Assembly: GCA_900542265.1 (NCBI GenBank) | Contig: UQML01000007.1 | Span: 1 to 64,000, forward strand | Origin: an uncultured Eggerthella sp. | Lineage (GTDB): Bacteria > Actinomycetota > Coriobacteriia > Coriobacteriales > Eggerthellaceae | Reading direction: 5' to 3' | DNA: 64,000 nt | Part shown: positions 19,412 to 26,624 of the stretch, in pieces | How positions within the stretch are numbered: position 1 is the first letter of the stretch | Layout of the letters: every line of letters begins with the position of its first letter | Translations under genes and position numbers: made by a program | The notes under the pieces: model-generated | Database searches by the model: none | Seen by the model: only the letters and a program-made list of their open reading frames with translations | What the model was told of the DNA's origin: nothing

Positions 19412-20440
19412 ATGGCTGACTTTGAAATTCTAGAAAACCCTTTCACGCCCACCTTTGGAGAAATTCCCCTTCACCTGGCAGGAAGAGGAACGTTACTTAA
19501 TGAACTCAAGCGCGCGTATTCTGGCAAGAAACGACATCCGAGTTTAACAATGGCAATAACAGGCGCACGTGGCACTGGCAAAACCGCACTTCTCGCTGCA
19601 GCTGCTGACGAAGCTGAAGCTGCCGGATGGATAGCAGCAAGAGCAACCGCCCTTCCAGGAATGCTCGACGATATACTTATTTCTACACAGCGTGAAGGAA
19701 GTCATCTTATAGACTCACCCACAGCGCATCTTTCAAGCATAGAGATAGGTGACGCCTTTAGCGCATCATGGGGAAATCCCCATCGCCCTACCAATTGGCG
19801 AAACGAAATAACGCATCTCTTAAACCAACTTAGAGATTCAGAAACAGGATTGCCCAACAACATCCTTTCTCTTGAAAAAGACAAACAAGTCTCTTTTTTA
19901 CGCCGCTCTCAAAAAAGACGTTTAGCTCGCATCTCTAATGTTGAAGTTGAGCAGGCAATACGAAGAACAATCGAGGAAAATGGGCGATCCGTCTCAGATG
20001 AAGCTTTGCAGAAAATGACTAAGGCCGCCAATGGATTTCCTTTTATGATTCAGCTCGTTGGATTTCACGTATGGGAGGCAAGCTCATCGCAAGAAATTGA
20101 TTTGCAGGCCGCGTGTTCAGGAATCAAGATAGCCGAATCAGAACTTCTCGAGAATATTGTTAAAGTCACCTACAGTGAACTTTCTAAAGGAGATCGTGCC
20201 TATCTTGAAGCCATGCTACAACTTGATATACCTCATAATTCTGACATTGCAACAAAACTAGGAAAGACAAATTCTTATGCACTTCAATATAAAAACAGGC
20301 TTATGAGTCAAGGTGTTATTGAAGAAGATTTCGATGGGGCTCTCTCCTTTCAAATGCCGCTCATGGAGACATTTCTCAAAGAGCTCTCAGGGCAGAAACG
20401 TAAATATATGACTCGAATCAACACGCACCGTGAGCGATGA
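19412..20440 (+). CDS. AAA-type ATPase, apparently missing Walker B
   Basis: A 342-residue ATPase of the family with an N-terminal NPF.P.FG..P..LAGR lead. Walker A is clear (GARGTGKTALL, about residues 50-60). The segment that normally carries the hydrophobic Walker B strand and DE pair is absent. LNQLRDSETG runs directly into LPNNILSLEKDKQVSFLRR, two blocks that in relatives, as I recall them, are separated by about 40 residues including a TVDEV-type Walker B. The frame is uninterrupted, so this looks like an in-frame deletion. The C-terminus runs into remnants of a surface-protein gene, so its 3' end may also be recombined. ATG at 19412 follows AAGGA. Probably inactive; the family often travels with mobile DNA. 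Confidence 0.75.
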   Translation: MADFEILENPFTPTFGEIPLHLAGRGTLLNELKRAYSGKKRHPSLTMAITGARGTGKTALLAAAADEAEAAGWIAARATALPGMLDDILISTQREGSHLIDSPTAHLSSIEIGDAFSASWGNPHRPTNWRNEITHLLNQLRDSETGLPNNILSLEKDKQVSFLRRSQKRRLARISNVEVEQAIRRTIEENGRSVSDEALQKMTKAANGFPFMIQLVGFHVWEASSSQEIDLQAACSGIKIAESELLENIVKVTYSELSKGDRAYLEAMLQLDIPHNSDIATKLGKTNSYALQYKNRLMSQGVIEEDFDGALSFQMPLMETFLKELSGQKRKYMTRINTHRER

Positions 20441-21024
20441 GGATGCCGCACTCATCCAAAAGAATTTGGGTGGATATCTTCCCATCGCCAATTTTAGCCT
20501 TACCCCCTACAGTCAAGTAGAAGACGAAGCGCCTGTTAATGAAGGAGCCGTTACAAGGGGTGATGCTCTTGTGCGAATCAGTTTAAAACTGCCGGACTCT
20601 CTAGCAAAGACTGATCCCACCATTGTTCGCGACTATAAGATACTTTGTGTCTACGAAGGGAATATAACGCTTCTGCCATGCACCTATGACGCAGACAGTA
20701 ATACGCTTATTTTTAGAACAAATCGCTTTGCCTCTTTTGGCCTTATTTGCCAAGATACGCGCGATGGCGAAGGTTATTGCTCATGCTTTAGGCGATCGGG
20801 TTCTTGCTGAAGAGATAGACCTCACGCTTTTCTATGAGATAGACGGCAAAGAAACTCAGGTGCACAAAACAAATGATCCCCTCACCGTGAAGATAACCTT
20901 ACCTGATTCTTCTGATACCTCACAGGCGCGAACCTATGAAATTATTCGGGTTCATGAGGGAAAAGCGGACATACTACCCGCAACATTTGATACGAACACG
21001 CATGAACTCAAAGAGGGACGGTAA
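20428..21024 (+). pseudogene. Degraded remnant of a repeat-domain surface protein
   Basis: Two overlapping frames together encode two copies of one surface-protein module. Copy 1 (20430-20790) ends ITLLPCTYDADSNTLIF followed by RFASFGLI. Copy 2 continues in the +1 frame from about 20764, with VKITLPDSS and KADILPATFDTNTHEL, and then stops without the RFS(T)FAL ending. This pattern (a YEG/HEGK strand, a TYD strand, then F-ST-FAL) is common in Coriobacteria surface proteins. There is no signal peptide and no anchor. The frame change near 20764-20805 and the missing ends show a broken gene. The first frame overlaps the end of the ATPase gene by 11 bases, marking a deletion junction. Confidence 0.75.
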
Positions 21025-21052
21025 TCTTTTAAACGCATCAATAGAGTTGGAC

Positions 21053-22162
21053 CTACGAGTGATCTTTAGGGACAAAATAGTGATTCGGATTTACTAAAAA
21101 GCCCAGTTTTCCCACATGATTCATCATCCATAAAACGCTGATAGGTAAAAGGTATATCACCACAAATGCACCCAAAATATGTGCTGGTGCATAGAAACCT
21201 GCAAGCGCCCCCGTTGCCTGCACACCTGCCAAAGAAAGAACATAAAACCAACTTTTCATAAACATGGGATGCAACAGCCAGATGGCCTTGGTGTATCTAT
21301 CAATGAATTTGTAGAAACCAATTTGTGACCCATCGCCAAAACGACCACCAAAAATTACCGTAAACCAGAAGAGCCCGGTTGCCGTAAGTACCGCCGATAA
21401 CACTGGTGCGGGCGTACTGAGCGCAAAAAGAAGTACGCTTAGGATGAGCCATCCTATAGAAATGAGTACAGCAGCTACGAGTTTAGCGCTTACAGCAAAG
21501 AGCGTACGTGTTTTTTCTTCTGCCTGCCACGCCAACGTCATCCCGCCGATGAACCAAATCCATGATCCACAGAAGTTCTGAACAACATACGGCAGAGCAG
21601 AAAAGTCAGCTGCCGTTGCGGGATGAAGCGCACCCATAATTGCAAGCACTTTGATGATCGCAGCTACAATCAAAAAACCAATCATCTGCTTTTGCGTTGC
21701 AAAGGTAGGGGTCAGCGCATACATCACCAACGCCACGAGAAAGAATCCAACAGGAATTACTGGATTAACAAAGGTGGCGTTAATAAGGTTTTCTAAACTA
21801 AGCGATGGGTTTGCACCAACCCAACTATTTATCAAAAGGGTAAAAAACGTTATGAAGACAAGCGGAACGAGCATATATACCACGTGATACTTCATACTGT
21901 GGCACCAATCCGCCCTATTTCGTACGCGCCACTGCTTCTGGAACAAATACCCATAGCCAAAATAAAAAACAGGCAGCTGAAACACAAAGAAGCACGATTC
22001 AGCCCATCGGTATACAAGATCACCAGGCAAACAGCCCAAATCTACCATCGCCTTACAGAATCCCCCTAGTGCAATCAAAAGCGATGCTGTTGATTGCATA
22101 TTAAAGATCCAGGTGTTGGGTATGTTTGCTTGCTTTGCTGACATGTCTTTCTGCTCCGCCAT
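21053..22162 (-). CDS. Acyltransferase-3-like multi-pass membrane protein
   Basis: A 369-residue integral membrane protein with about ten hydrophobic helices, fitting the acyltransferase 3 (OafA/YiaH-like) family that O-acylates surface sugars. Features in keeping are FFVFQLPVFYFGYGYLF near the second helix, where the family has FFxxSGFL-type residues, GSWIWFIGGMTLAW in the middle, and IWLLHPMFMK (family pattern (Y)xxHx) near residue 293. The usual catalytic His of helix 1 is not clearly present. Several Met starts are possible; ATG at 22162 follows AGGACG. It sits at the left border of the mobile region and points away from it. Confidence in the membrane call is high, in the acyltransferase call moderate. 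Confidence 0.7.
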   Translation of the reverse strand: MAEQKDMSAKQANIPNTWIFNMQSTASLLIALGGFCKAMVDLGCLPGDLVYRWAESCFFVFQLPVFYFGYGYLFQKQWRVRNRADWCHSMKYHVVYMLVPLVFITFFTLLINSWVGANPSLSLENLINATFVNPVIPVGFFLVALVMYALTPTFATQKQMIGFLIVAAIIKVLAIMGALHPATAADFSALPYVVQNFCGSWIWFIGGMTLAWQAEEKTRTLFAVSAKLVAAVLISIGWLILSVLLFALSTPAPVLSAVLTATGLFWFTVIFGGRFGDGSQIGFYKFIDRYTKAIWLLHPMFMKSWFYVLSLAGVQATGALAGFYAPAHILGAFVVIYLLPISVLWMMNHVGKLGFLVNPNHYFVPKDHS

Positions 22163-22319
22163 GAACGTCCTAGGCTCACGCTCTTCTTGGTAAATCTATC
22201 TTAGGATTACTCATAGCAAATCAGTTGCCGTTTTAGCTTATGTTGTTGAGGTGACACCAACACAAAGCTGCAAAGCTACAAACGTGCTGTGCAACTATGC
22301 AGCTTGACTAATGCAGATA

Positions 22320-22552
22320 GATCTGCCAAATTCCCGAAGTAAATTCAACAACATGAGAAGCAGCATCCTGCATTGACAAATTCTTATATGAAAACTCTTC
22401 TCTACCTTAAAGTCGTAATTCACGATTTCTTTTATCATGTCCCATGCAGCATATCTAACAGTATCGCCTCTTAGAACCCATTCACTTTTTGAGATGCTGC
22501 GATCACGGTATACCCCAGCCCTTTTTATCAATTCTCTAAAAAGCTGGCTCAA
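22320..22552 (-). pseudogene. Fic-domain pseudogene fragment (central segment only)
   Basis: The minus strand reads AGVYRDRSISKSEWVLRGD and then NYDFKVEKSF, the central part of Fic/DOC proteins. After a one-base deletion near 22390 it continues in the next frame as YKNLSMQDA and VVEFTSGIWQI. Homology ends exactly before the catalytic HPFxxGN motif. It matches, block for block, the segment flanking and missing from the Fic protein at 26865-27800, so both come from the same subfamily. No start, no ribosome-binding site. It lies just left of the outermost tRNA fragment and probably represents an older insertion scar. Confidence 0.7.
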
Positions 22553-22589
22553 AGATCAGACCAACAAGTGGTCTGAAGAGAAAACAAAA

Positions 22590-22618
22590 CAGGTCAGACG
22601 AATTAATCATCTGACCTG
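22590..22618 (-). terminator. Original terminator of the tRNA-fMet gene, left of the island
   Basis: CAGGTCAGA at 22590-22598 pairs with TCTGACCTG at 22610-22618; on the minus strand it is followed by TTTTGTTTT. It has the same layout as the hairpin next to the intact tRNA (34000-34028) and probably was the tRNA terminator before integration. Confidence 0.75.
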
Positions 22619-22627
22619 CAGAAAATT

Positions 22628-22673
22628 TGGTCGCGGGGGCCGGATTTGAACCAACGACCTTCGGGTTATGAGC
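22628..22673 (-). other. Outer attachment site: tRNA-fMet 3' fragment
   Basis: A 46-base piece of initiator tRNA from the anticodon (CTCATAA) through the T arm to CCA, identical to 34037-34082. The 5' half is absent, so it is not a tRNA gene. It marks the left boundary of the tandem island (probable attL). Confidence 0.88.
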
Positions 22674-22802
22674 GGTCTTGATTGAACGTAAAGTAAGTAA
22701 GATTATGTGTCTGAACTGGTGTTTTGCGCTAATCCTATCACGTAGATTTCGGTGCATTTGGGTATGTTTCGTGCCCATCTGCACCGCATCTGCACCGACT
22801 TT
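22674..22802. repeat. Left-end repeat of element 1
   Basis: 129 bases about 85-90% identical by eye to 24968-25096. It contains two adjacent 11-bp direct repeats, CATCTGCACCG, at 22776-22786 and 22787-22797. Its position next to the attachment core suggests integrase arm-type binding sites or a shared remnant of an integrase gene end (inference). Confidence 0.75.
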
Positions 22803-22868
22803 GGGTGTCCGTTTCGACTGAATTTCGTAGCTTTTTCAGTCGATTCGGACAATTTAGTCCCCTAGCCT

Positions 22869-23921
22869 CTACTGAGACTTGCACCACACATATGCGGTAG
22901 AGCGACCGCCTCCAATCTTCTCTATCTTGCCATCGTCTACGAGCTTCTTGAGCACACGCTCGATGGTCGTAATCGAAATATCAGGACACGCCCTTGCGAT
23001 TTCTGACTTCTTGACAGAACCCAATGAGTTCCCAAGGTACTCTTCGACTCGTTCAGCCTTTGTTTTAGATCCGCCGAGCAAACCCGACACCCTCGACTCA
23101 AAATCGGCGTACACCGCTATTTCGATTCCCAGAAGGTAGTTAACAAACGGAGCATAATCCGCCTCTCCCTCGTTCCATCCCCTCGAACTTGCGGCGAGGG
23201 CCTCGTAATACGAATCGCGCGTTCGGTTGATCTCGTCTTCAACACTCACATACTTCCCAGCCAGATACCCATTTTGATATAAAAGAAGCAAGGTCAAGAG
23301 TCGACTCATCCTCCCGTTGCCATCAGTGAAAGGGTGAATGCTCACGAAATCGAAGACGAAGCGTGCGATGAGAACCAAAGGGTCCACGGTCTCGCTCTCT
23401 ATACCCATAGCATAGCTTGCGCACAGCTCTTCCATTGCCCCTGGCACCGCAACTGCTGGAAGTGGCCTGAATCGAATATGCTCTGCGCCATCCGCATCGC
23501 GTTCGATGATCGTATTATCACTATCCTTCCAATGCCCCGCGAAAGAGTGACCTGAATATCGATGAAGCATCGCGTGCATCTGCAGGATAACGCTCGGAGT
23601 TAGCCGCATGTGCTCATAGCTTTCATGGATAAGGGCTAGGACATCACGATAGCCAGCGATTTCCCGTTCTGCTCGGCTGGTCGGCTCGCTCTTCTCTGCC
23701 ATTAGCTCGTTAAGACGTTTATCTGTAGTGCTTATTCCCTCGATTCGATTGGAAGCATCTGCTGAACGAATCTTGGCTGAAGTGCACAGTTTTTCCAGCA
23801 CGTCGGGACGTGCCTCTAGATACAATGCCTGCTTCCCCTTGTATTCGTGAAGCGTCGCGATCTTCTTCACGATATCGGGAGTTAGCAAGTTGAGCGGATC
23901 GTTGTAATCGAAATGCGGCAC
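22869..23921 (-). CDS. Fic-family adenylyltransferase with N-terminal inhibitory helix and C-terminal wHTH
   Basis: A 350-residue class II Fic protein that probably AMPylates a target hydroxyl. The catalytic motif is complete: HPFTDGNGRMSRL (about residues 197-209). The inhibitory motif (S/T)xxxE(G/N) occurs as SNRIEG near residue 60, so activity is self-restrained. A flap-region strand, FAGHWKDSDNTI, precedes the motif as in relatives. The C-terminal 60 residues form a winged helix (KKSEIARACPDISITTIERVL). The start is GTG at 23921, downstream of a weak AGAAAGAGAA. It is the main gene of the small left element, next to the DinJ/YafQ pair on the other strand. Such Fic-wHTH proteins often ride on integrative elements; the target is unknown. 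Confidence 0.92.
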   Translation of the reverse strand: MPHFDYNDPLNLLTPDIVKKIATLHEYKGKQALYLEARPDVLEKLCTSAKIRSADASNRIEGISTTDKRLNELMAEKSEPTSRAEREIAGYRDVLALIHESYEHMRLTPSVILQMHAMLHRYSGHSFAGHWKDSDNTIIERDADGAEHIRFRPLPAVAVPGAMEELCASYAMGIESETVDPLVLIARFVFDFVSIHPFTDGNGRMSRLLTLLLLYQNGYLAGKYVSVEDEINRTRDSYYEALAASSRGWNEGEADYAPFVNYLLGIEIAVYADFESRVSGLLGGSKTKAERVEEYLGNSLGSVKKSEIARACPDISITTIERVLKKLVDDGKIEKIGGGRSTAYVWCKSQ

Positions 23922-24025
23922 GGATTCTCTTTCTGCCTCATGGTTTTCTAATCTGCATCATATTGTAGCATTTGATGCAGAATGAGTGTCGTATGATGTA
24001 GATAGGTTTTTCGAAATGGAAGAAT

Positions 24026-24046
24026 GCCGGGGGATAAGCCCCCGGC
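24026..24046. terminator. GC-rich hairpin between Fic and the toxin-antitoxin pair
   Basis: GCCGGGGG at 24026-24033 pairs perfectly with CCCCCGGC at 24039-24046, loop ATAAG. It lacks a T tract on either side; it may act as an insulator or belong to a lost gene. Confidence 0.5.
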
Positions 24047-24122
24047 GCTTGATAGCCGCTTATTCAGCCACCGATCAAATAATGCCACAACCGAACGGCG
24101 CTAGCAAGGCAATCTGCATGCA

Positions 24123-24160
24123 TTGCTAATTGTAAGACATGATTGTATACTTGTCTTACA
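24123..24160 (+). promoter_or_regulatory. Promoter and operator of the dinJ-yafQ operon
   Basis: TTGCTA (24123-24128), a 17-base spacer and TATACT (24146-24151) form a good sigma-70 promoter. An inverted repeat, TGTAAGACA at 24131-24139 and TGTCTTACA at 24152-24160, surrounds the -10 box, as expected for autorepression by the DinJ-like antitoxin (inference). AGGAGG lies just upstream of the ATG at 24176. Confidence 0.75.
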
Positions 24161-24175
24161 TCTTAGGAGGTAATC

Positions 24176-24445
24176 ATGACTACTGCATCAGTCACAGTTC
24201 GAGTGGACGAAGCCACCAAGCAAGCCGCTGCATCGATTGCAGAAGACTTTGGCTTTGATTTGTCTTCCGTTACTCGCGCCTTCTATCGCCAGATTGTGCG
24301 CGAACAGAGAATCCCACTGAACCTTGAATACCCTAATCCTAATAAGGAATCTTTGGCATCCCTGAAAGAGACCGAGGAACTTGTCGCATCCGGCCATCCA
24401 GGCTATGACTCCCTCGATGACATGTTCAAGTCGATGGATCTTTAA
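24176..24445 (+). CDS. dinJ: RelB/DinJ-family antitoxin
   Basis: An 89-residue type II antitoxin. The N-terminal half (SVTVRVDEATKQAAASIAED, then FGFDLSSVTRAFYRQIV) is the ribbon-helix-helix domain of RelB/DinJ proteins that binds the operator as a dimer. The C-terminal half (NPNKESLASLKETEELVASG) is the flexible toxin-neutralising part. ATG at 24176 follows AGGAGG by six bases. The stop codon directly abuts the toxin ATG, so the two genes are translationally coupled. The palindrome overlapping its promoter fits autorepression. The family identification is by motif and by the toxin partner. Confidence 0.9.
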   Translation: MTTASVTVRVDEATKQAAASIAEDFGFDLSSVTRAFYRQIVREQRIPLNLEYPNPNKESLASLKETEELVASGHPGYDSLDDMFKSMDL

Positions 24446-24736
24446 ATGCTAAGACTTAACTATACTTCGCAATTCAAGAAGGATGTGAAAAGGCTCGATA
24501 AGAAGCACGTTGATTTGAATCTCTTGAAAGAGGTAATGCAATTGATTCTCGACGATACGCCCAAGTCGAAGACAGAGCTAAGAAGGCGACATAACATGCA
24601 TGTACTCAAAGGCGATTGGCATGGGAGCTTAGAGTGCCATGTTGCGAATACAAGAGACTGGCTGCTGATCTGGGCGACCAGCAAAGATCAAGCGTACTTT
24701 CAACGAACCGGAAGTCATGATGAGTTGTTCTCATAA
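24446..24736 (+). CDS. yafQ: YafQ-family mRNA interferase toxin
   Basis: A 96-residue RelE-superfamily ribonuclease that cleaves ribosome-bound mRNA. Motifs match YafQ: TSQFKKDVKRL near the start, LKGDWHGSLECHV (family GDWxGxRECH) around residue 53, DWLLIW, and the C-terminal FQRTGSHDELF with the catalytic His region near residue 90. The family has R-T-G-(S/T)-H-x-x-L(F) there, so the active site appears intact. It begins immediately after the antitoxin stop. The pair could stabilise the left element against loss. Downstream sequence to the attachment site at 24922 has no further gene. Confidence 0.92.
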   Translation: MLRLNYTSQFKKDVKRLDKKHVDLNLLKEVMQLILDDTPKSKTELRRRHNMHVLKGDWHGSLECHVANTRDWLLIWATSKDQAYFQRTGSHDELFS

Positions 24737-24921
24737 ATCATAATCGGATTTTGATCGTAAAGATTGTTGCTTATATCTCGAAGCTTCGCCATCAATTCAA
24801 TTAGGATGAATGAAGACCCTATATTTGCCCCGTTTTTGCCCCAAATATGCCGATAATGCTTTAATCTCGCCCCAAGTTATGAAAAGAGGTCGGAGGAAAT
24901 AACCTCCGACCTCGTAATTCT
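24737..24921. other. Right end of element 1, non-coding
   Basis: No supportable gene. It contains a short run with TTTGCCCCGTTTTTGCCCC and, at 24886-24913, a strong hairpin next to the middle attachment site. Confidence 0.5.
24886..24913 (-). terminator. tRNA-type terminator beside the middle attachment site
   Basis: GAGGTCGGAGG at 24886-24896 pairs with CCTCCGACCTC at 24903-24913 around a 6-base loop, followed on the minus strand by TTTT. It has the same placement relative to the tRNA fragment as the hairpins at 22590 and 34000 but an unrelated stem sequence, suggesting that it came with a foreign tRNA-fMet end. Confidence 0.75.
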
Positions 24922-24967
24922 TGGTCGCGGGGGCAGGATTTGAACCTACGACCTCCGGGTTATGAGC
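24922..24967 (-). other. Middle attachment site: variant tRNA-fMet 3' fragment
   Basis: A 46-base tRNA-fMet 3' part differing from the local copies at three positions. Two of the changes fall on paired T-stem positions and convert a G-U pair to U-A; the third is in the anticodon stem. The compensatory pattern suggests descent from a different functional tRNA-fMet gene carried in by the element. The 5' half is absent. Confidence 0.85.
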
Positions 24968-25096
24968 GGTCTTAAAGGAACGCAAAGTAAGTATAATTAT
25001 GTGTCTGAACTGGTGTTTTGCGCTAAGCCTATCATGCAGATTGCGGTGCATTTGGACAGGTTTTCGTGCCCATCTGCACCGCATCTGCACCGACTT
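24968..25096. repeat. Left-end repeat of element 2
   Basis: Copy of 22674-22802. The paired 11-bp CATCTGCACCG repeats are at 25071-25081 and 25082-25092. On the minus strand a frame ends VQMGTKTCPNAPQSA here, but the other copy is frameshifted relative to it, so coding value is doubtful. Confidence 0.75.
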
Positions 25097-25467
25097 CACT
25101 CTTCATCAGAATCCGAATTCGATTGACGTTCCTCAATCTGAGACTCGACTTCTGGTAGTGCATTCTCCCACTCGGCTTCGTTGACTGTTTGGCAAAGAAG
25201 CCCGACGAATTCATGATTGATTTGGCTGAGATAATCCTTAACGAAAGTATAGGCATCTTGCGCCGAAGCACCTTCGTTCAGTTTACCCTCGTAAGCCTCT
25301 TTGAATTCAATATAGTTTGCCGGATCTGCTGAGCATTCCCCCTTCCATAGAAACGGGTTTATCTCAGATAGATACTCTCTAAGGCCATCAGTCTTTGCTC
25401 CGTCCTCCCAAGCAGCATCGAGAGCATAATACATTGCAACGAATGCAAGATAAGCGGTTACTTTCAT
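25096..25467 (-). CDS. Probable immunity protein of a polymorphic toxin
   Basis: A 123-residue soluble acidic protein, family not recognised. It begins MKVTAYLAFVAMYYALDAAW, is largely helical, and ends in an acidic Glu/Ser/Asp tail. The start at 25467 is well supported: GGAGG lies nine bases upstream and overlaps the stop codon (25472) of a toxin-like frame, so the two are translationally coupled. A longer in-frame extension upstream is rejected because it lacks such a site and overlaps that other frame. Gene order (toxin tail, then a small acidic protein) is the standard arrangement for toxin-immunity pairs. The immunity role is therefore inferred from context, not from homology. Confidence 0.65.
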   Translation of the reverse strand: MKVTAYLAFVAMYYALDAAWEDGAKTDGLREYLSEINPFLWKGECSADPANYIEFKEAYEGKLNEGASAQDAYTFVKDYLSQINHEFVGLLCQTVNEAEWENALPEVESQIEERQSNSDSDEE

Positions 25468-25471
25468 TATG

Positions 25472-25714
25472 TTACCTCCGCTTTCCAAAGGGATTTCTAT
25501 TAAGCCCAGTCCTGTCATCCCAATCAAGAGGCGTGTCATTTCTTCCGCCCTCTTGGATAATTCCATCCCGTGTTTGTCCCCATAGCTGTCTGCCTTGGGA
25601 ATCAATTTCAATATACCAGTCGTTACCATATACATCGACACCTCGAAAATTATCGCGGTCATTGACGAGGTCAAGAAGCAGTTGCCTGTACCTTTCAGCA
25701 AAGCCATGGCAAAG
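25472..25714 (-). pseudogene. C-terminal tail of a polymorphic-toxin-like protein, no start codon
   Basis: An 80-codon open frame after a TGA at 25715-25717, with no credible start. It reads DNFRGVDVYGNDWYIEIDSQ, then RQLWGQTRDGIIQEGGRND, and ends TGLNRNPFGKRR. The pattern (NDWY..ID..GRQ.W...R.G.I..GG.N) and very basic end resemble C-terminal toxin tips of RHS/polymorphic toxins as I recall them; I cannot name the family with certainty. The stop is four bases before the next ATG. The delivery portion is missing: upstream sequence changes into a DUF4417 gene on the opposite strand, so a recombination junction lies near 25680-25715. Easily missed, because it has no start. Confidence 0.6.
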
Positions 25715-26239
25715 TCATTCACAGACCGAGACTGCTGGATTTGCTTTTATGAACATGACATCAAGTTTATGAGGCTATGGAGGCATCCCGAAAAGTATCT
25801 TCCGAAGATGCTTGAGTTCAATGGGATCATCTCACCGGACTTCAGCATGTATCGGAACATGCCCGCCATCATGCAGTATTGGTCATGCTTCATGGGTCGA
25901 GCTATCGCCCACCGGTACCAAGCCGACGGCGGCGTTGTAGTTCCCAACGTTAGGCTCTCGGACAAGAGAAGTTATCAGTTTTGCCTTGATGGACTCCCTG
26001 TCAATTCAACGATCGCTATTGGGACGCATGGGTGCATAAAGCATAAGGAAGACAGGCGGAACATTACATCGGCGGTCAGTGAGACAGTAAGGCGTCTGAG
26101 TCCCTCTCGAATTATCGTTTATGGGAGTGCGCCTGACGATGTGTTCGTTACAGCAATAGAGCGCGGCATAGAGATTATCGAATTCAAAAGCTTGTTCTCT
26201 CTAACACACGTAAGGCGTGATGGTAATGGGAACAGGTAG
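25595..26239 (+). CDS. DUF4417 protein, probably truncated at the 5' end
   Basis: A frame of 214 codons from TTG at 25595. DUF4417 similarity starts at about residue 32 (PVPFSKAMAK) and runs through WICFYEHDIKFMRLW, PEKYLPKML, ISPDFSMYRNMPAIMQYW, VVPNVRLSDKRSYQFC, NSTIAIGTHGCI and IIVYGSAPDDVF, the core of this domain. The first 30 codons are antisense to the toxin tail and lack a ribosome-binding site, and an in-frame TAG lies just upstream, so the true N-terminus seems lost at a junction near 25680. DUF4417 function is unknown; members are frequent in phages and integrative elements. It overlaps the next gene by about 20 bases, implying co-transcription. Confidence 0.75.
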   Translation: MGINFNIPVVTIYIDTSKIIAVIDEVKKQLPVPFSKAMAKSFTDRDCWICFYEHDIKFMRLWRHPEKYLPKMLEFNGIISPDFSMYRNMPAIMQYWSCFMGRAIAHRYQADGGVVVPNVRLSDKRSYQFCLDGLPVNSTIAIGTHGCIKHKEDRRNITSAVSETVRRLSPSRIIVYGSAPDDVFVTAIERGIEIIEFKSLFSLTHVRRDGNGNR

Positions 26240-26624
26240 CGGAAAAGGGCTTAACTTCGGAGGGACCGCTGGATCCTTGCCCGAAACAGTCGCCGAAGAG
26301 GATTGGCATATTGGACGATCTTTAAGCGCTGCTGCTAAAAACTACGATGTCAAAGATAGCAATGGAGATGTTTATCATTTTATAGAAGGTACGAAACTTA
26401 GAAATGTGGAAACCTTCGCGGGAAAAGGCGTTCGGAAAAAACTAAAACCCGAAACGCTAGAAGGCTTATGCAAAGAGCATGGAGGCAGGAAAAGAGATTG
26501 GAAGCACGTTAAGGGTACCGGATTCCTTGACTTCAAGGGTAGATCTAGGAAGGCCGAAGTGCATTGGTTTGAAAATGGATCTAATAAAGTAAAATTCAAA
26601 GTTAAGAAATGGTTGGAGCGATGA
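26220..26624 (+). CDS. Toxin-50-like protein
   Basis: A 134-residue basic protein. After a Gly-rich lead (GTGSGKGLNFGG) comes a compact domain: DVYHFIEGTKLRNVETFAGK, then DWKHVKGTGFLDFKGRSRKA, EVHWFENG, and a final KVKFKVKKWLER. This series (FAGKG, W.HVKG.G, KAEVHWF, KFKVK.WL) resembles the polymorphic toxin type 50 tail also found on phage head proteins. Family naming is from memory and should be searched. ATG at 26220 follows AAGG; ATG at 26226 is an alternative. The last codons overlap the start of a small acidic gene (ATGA), the usual toxin-immunity coupling. There is no secretion signal of its own; it could be a loose cassette used by another carrier. Confidence 0.65.
   Translation: MVMGTGSGKGLNFGGTAGSLPETVAEEDWHIGRSLSAAAKNYDVKDSNGDVYHFIEGTKLRNVETFAGKGVRKKLKPETLEGLCKEHGGRKRDWKHVKGTGFLDFKGRSRKAEVHWFENGSNKVKFKVKKWLER

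Larger units (their letters stand above)
22163..22627. other. Intergenic region at the left border of the island
   Basis: 465 bases with no intact gene. It contains the spacer upstream of the acyltransferase-like gene, the Fic pseudogene fragment (22320-22552) and the tRNA-type terminator hairpin at 22590-22618. I see no promoter that I can support. Confidence 0.6.

Noticed and set aside
24922..24967. Second functional tRNA-Met gene
   Set aside because: Only the 3' half is present; the D arm and 5' acceptor strand are missing, as in the copy at 22628.
25468..25722. N-terminal extension of the 123-residue immunity-like gene to 25722
   Set aside because: A strong ribosome-binding site stands before ATG 25467, and the other minus-strand frame over this stretch reads as a toxin tail with a coupled stop.
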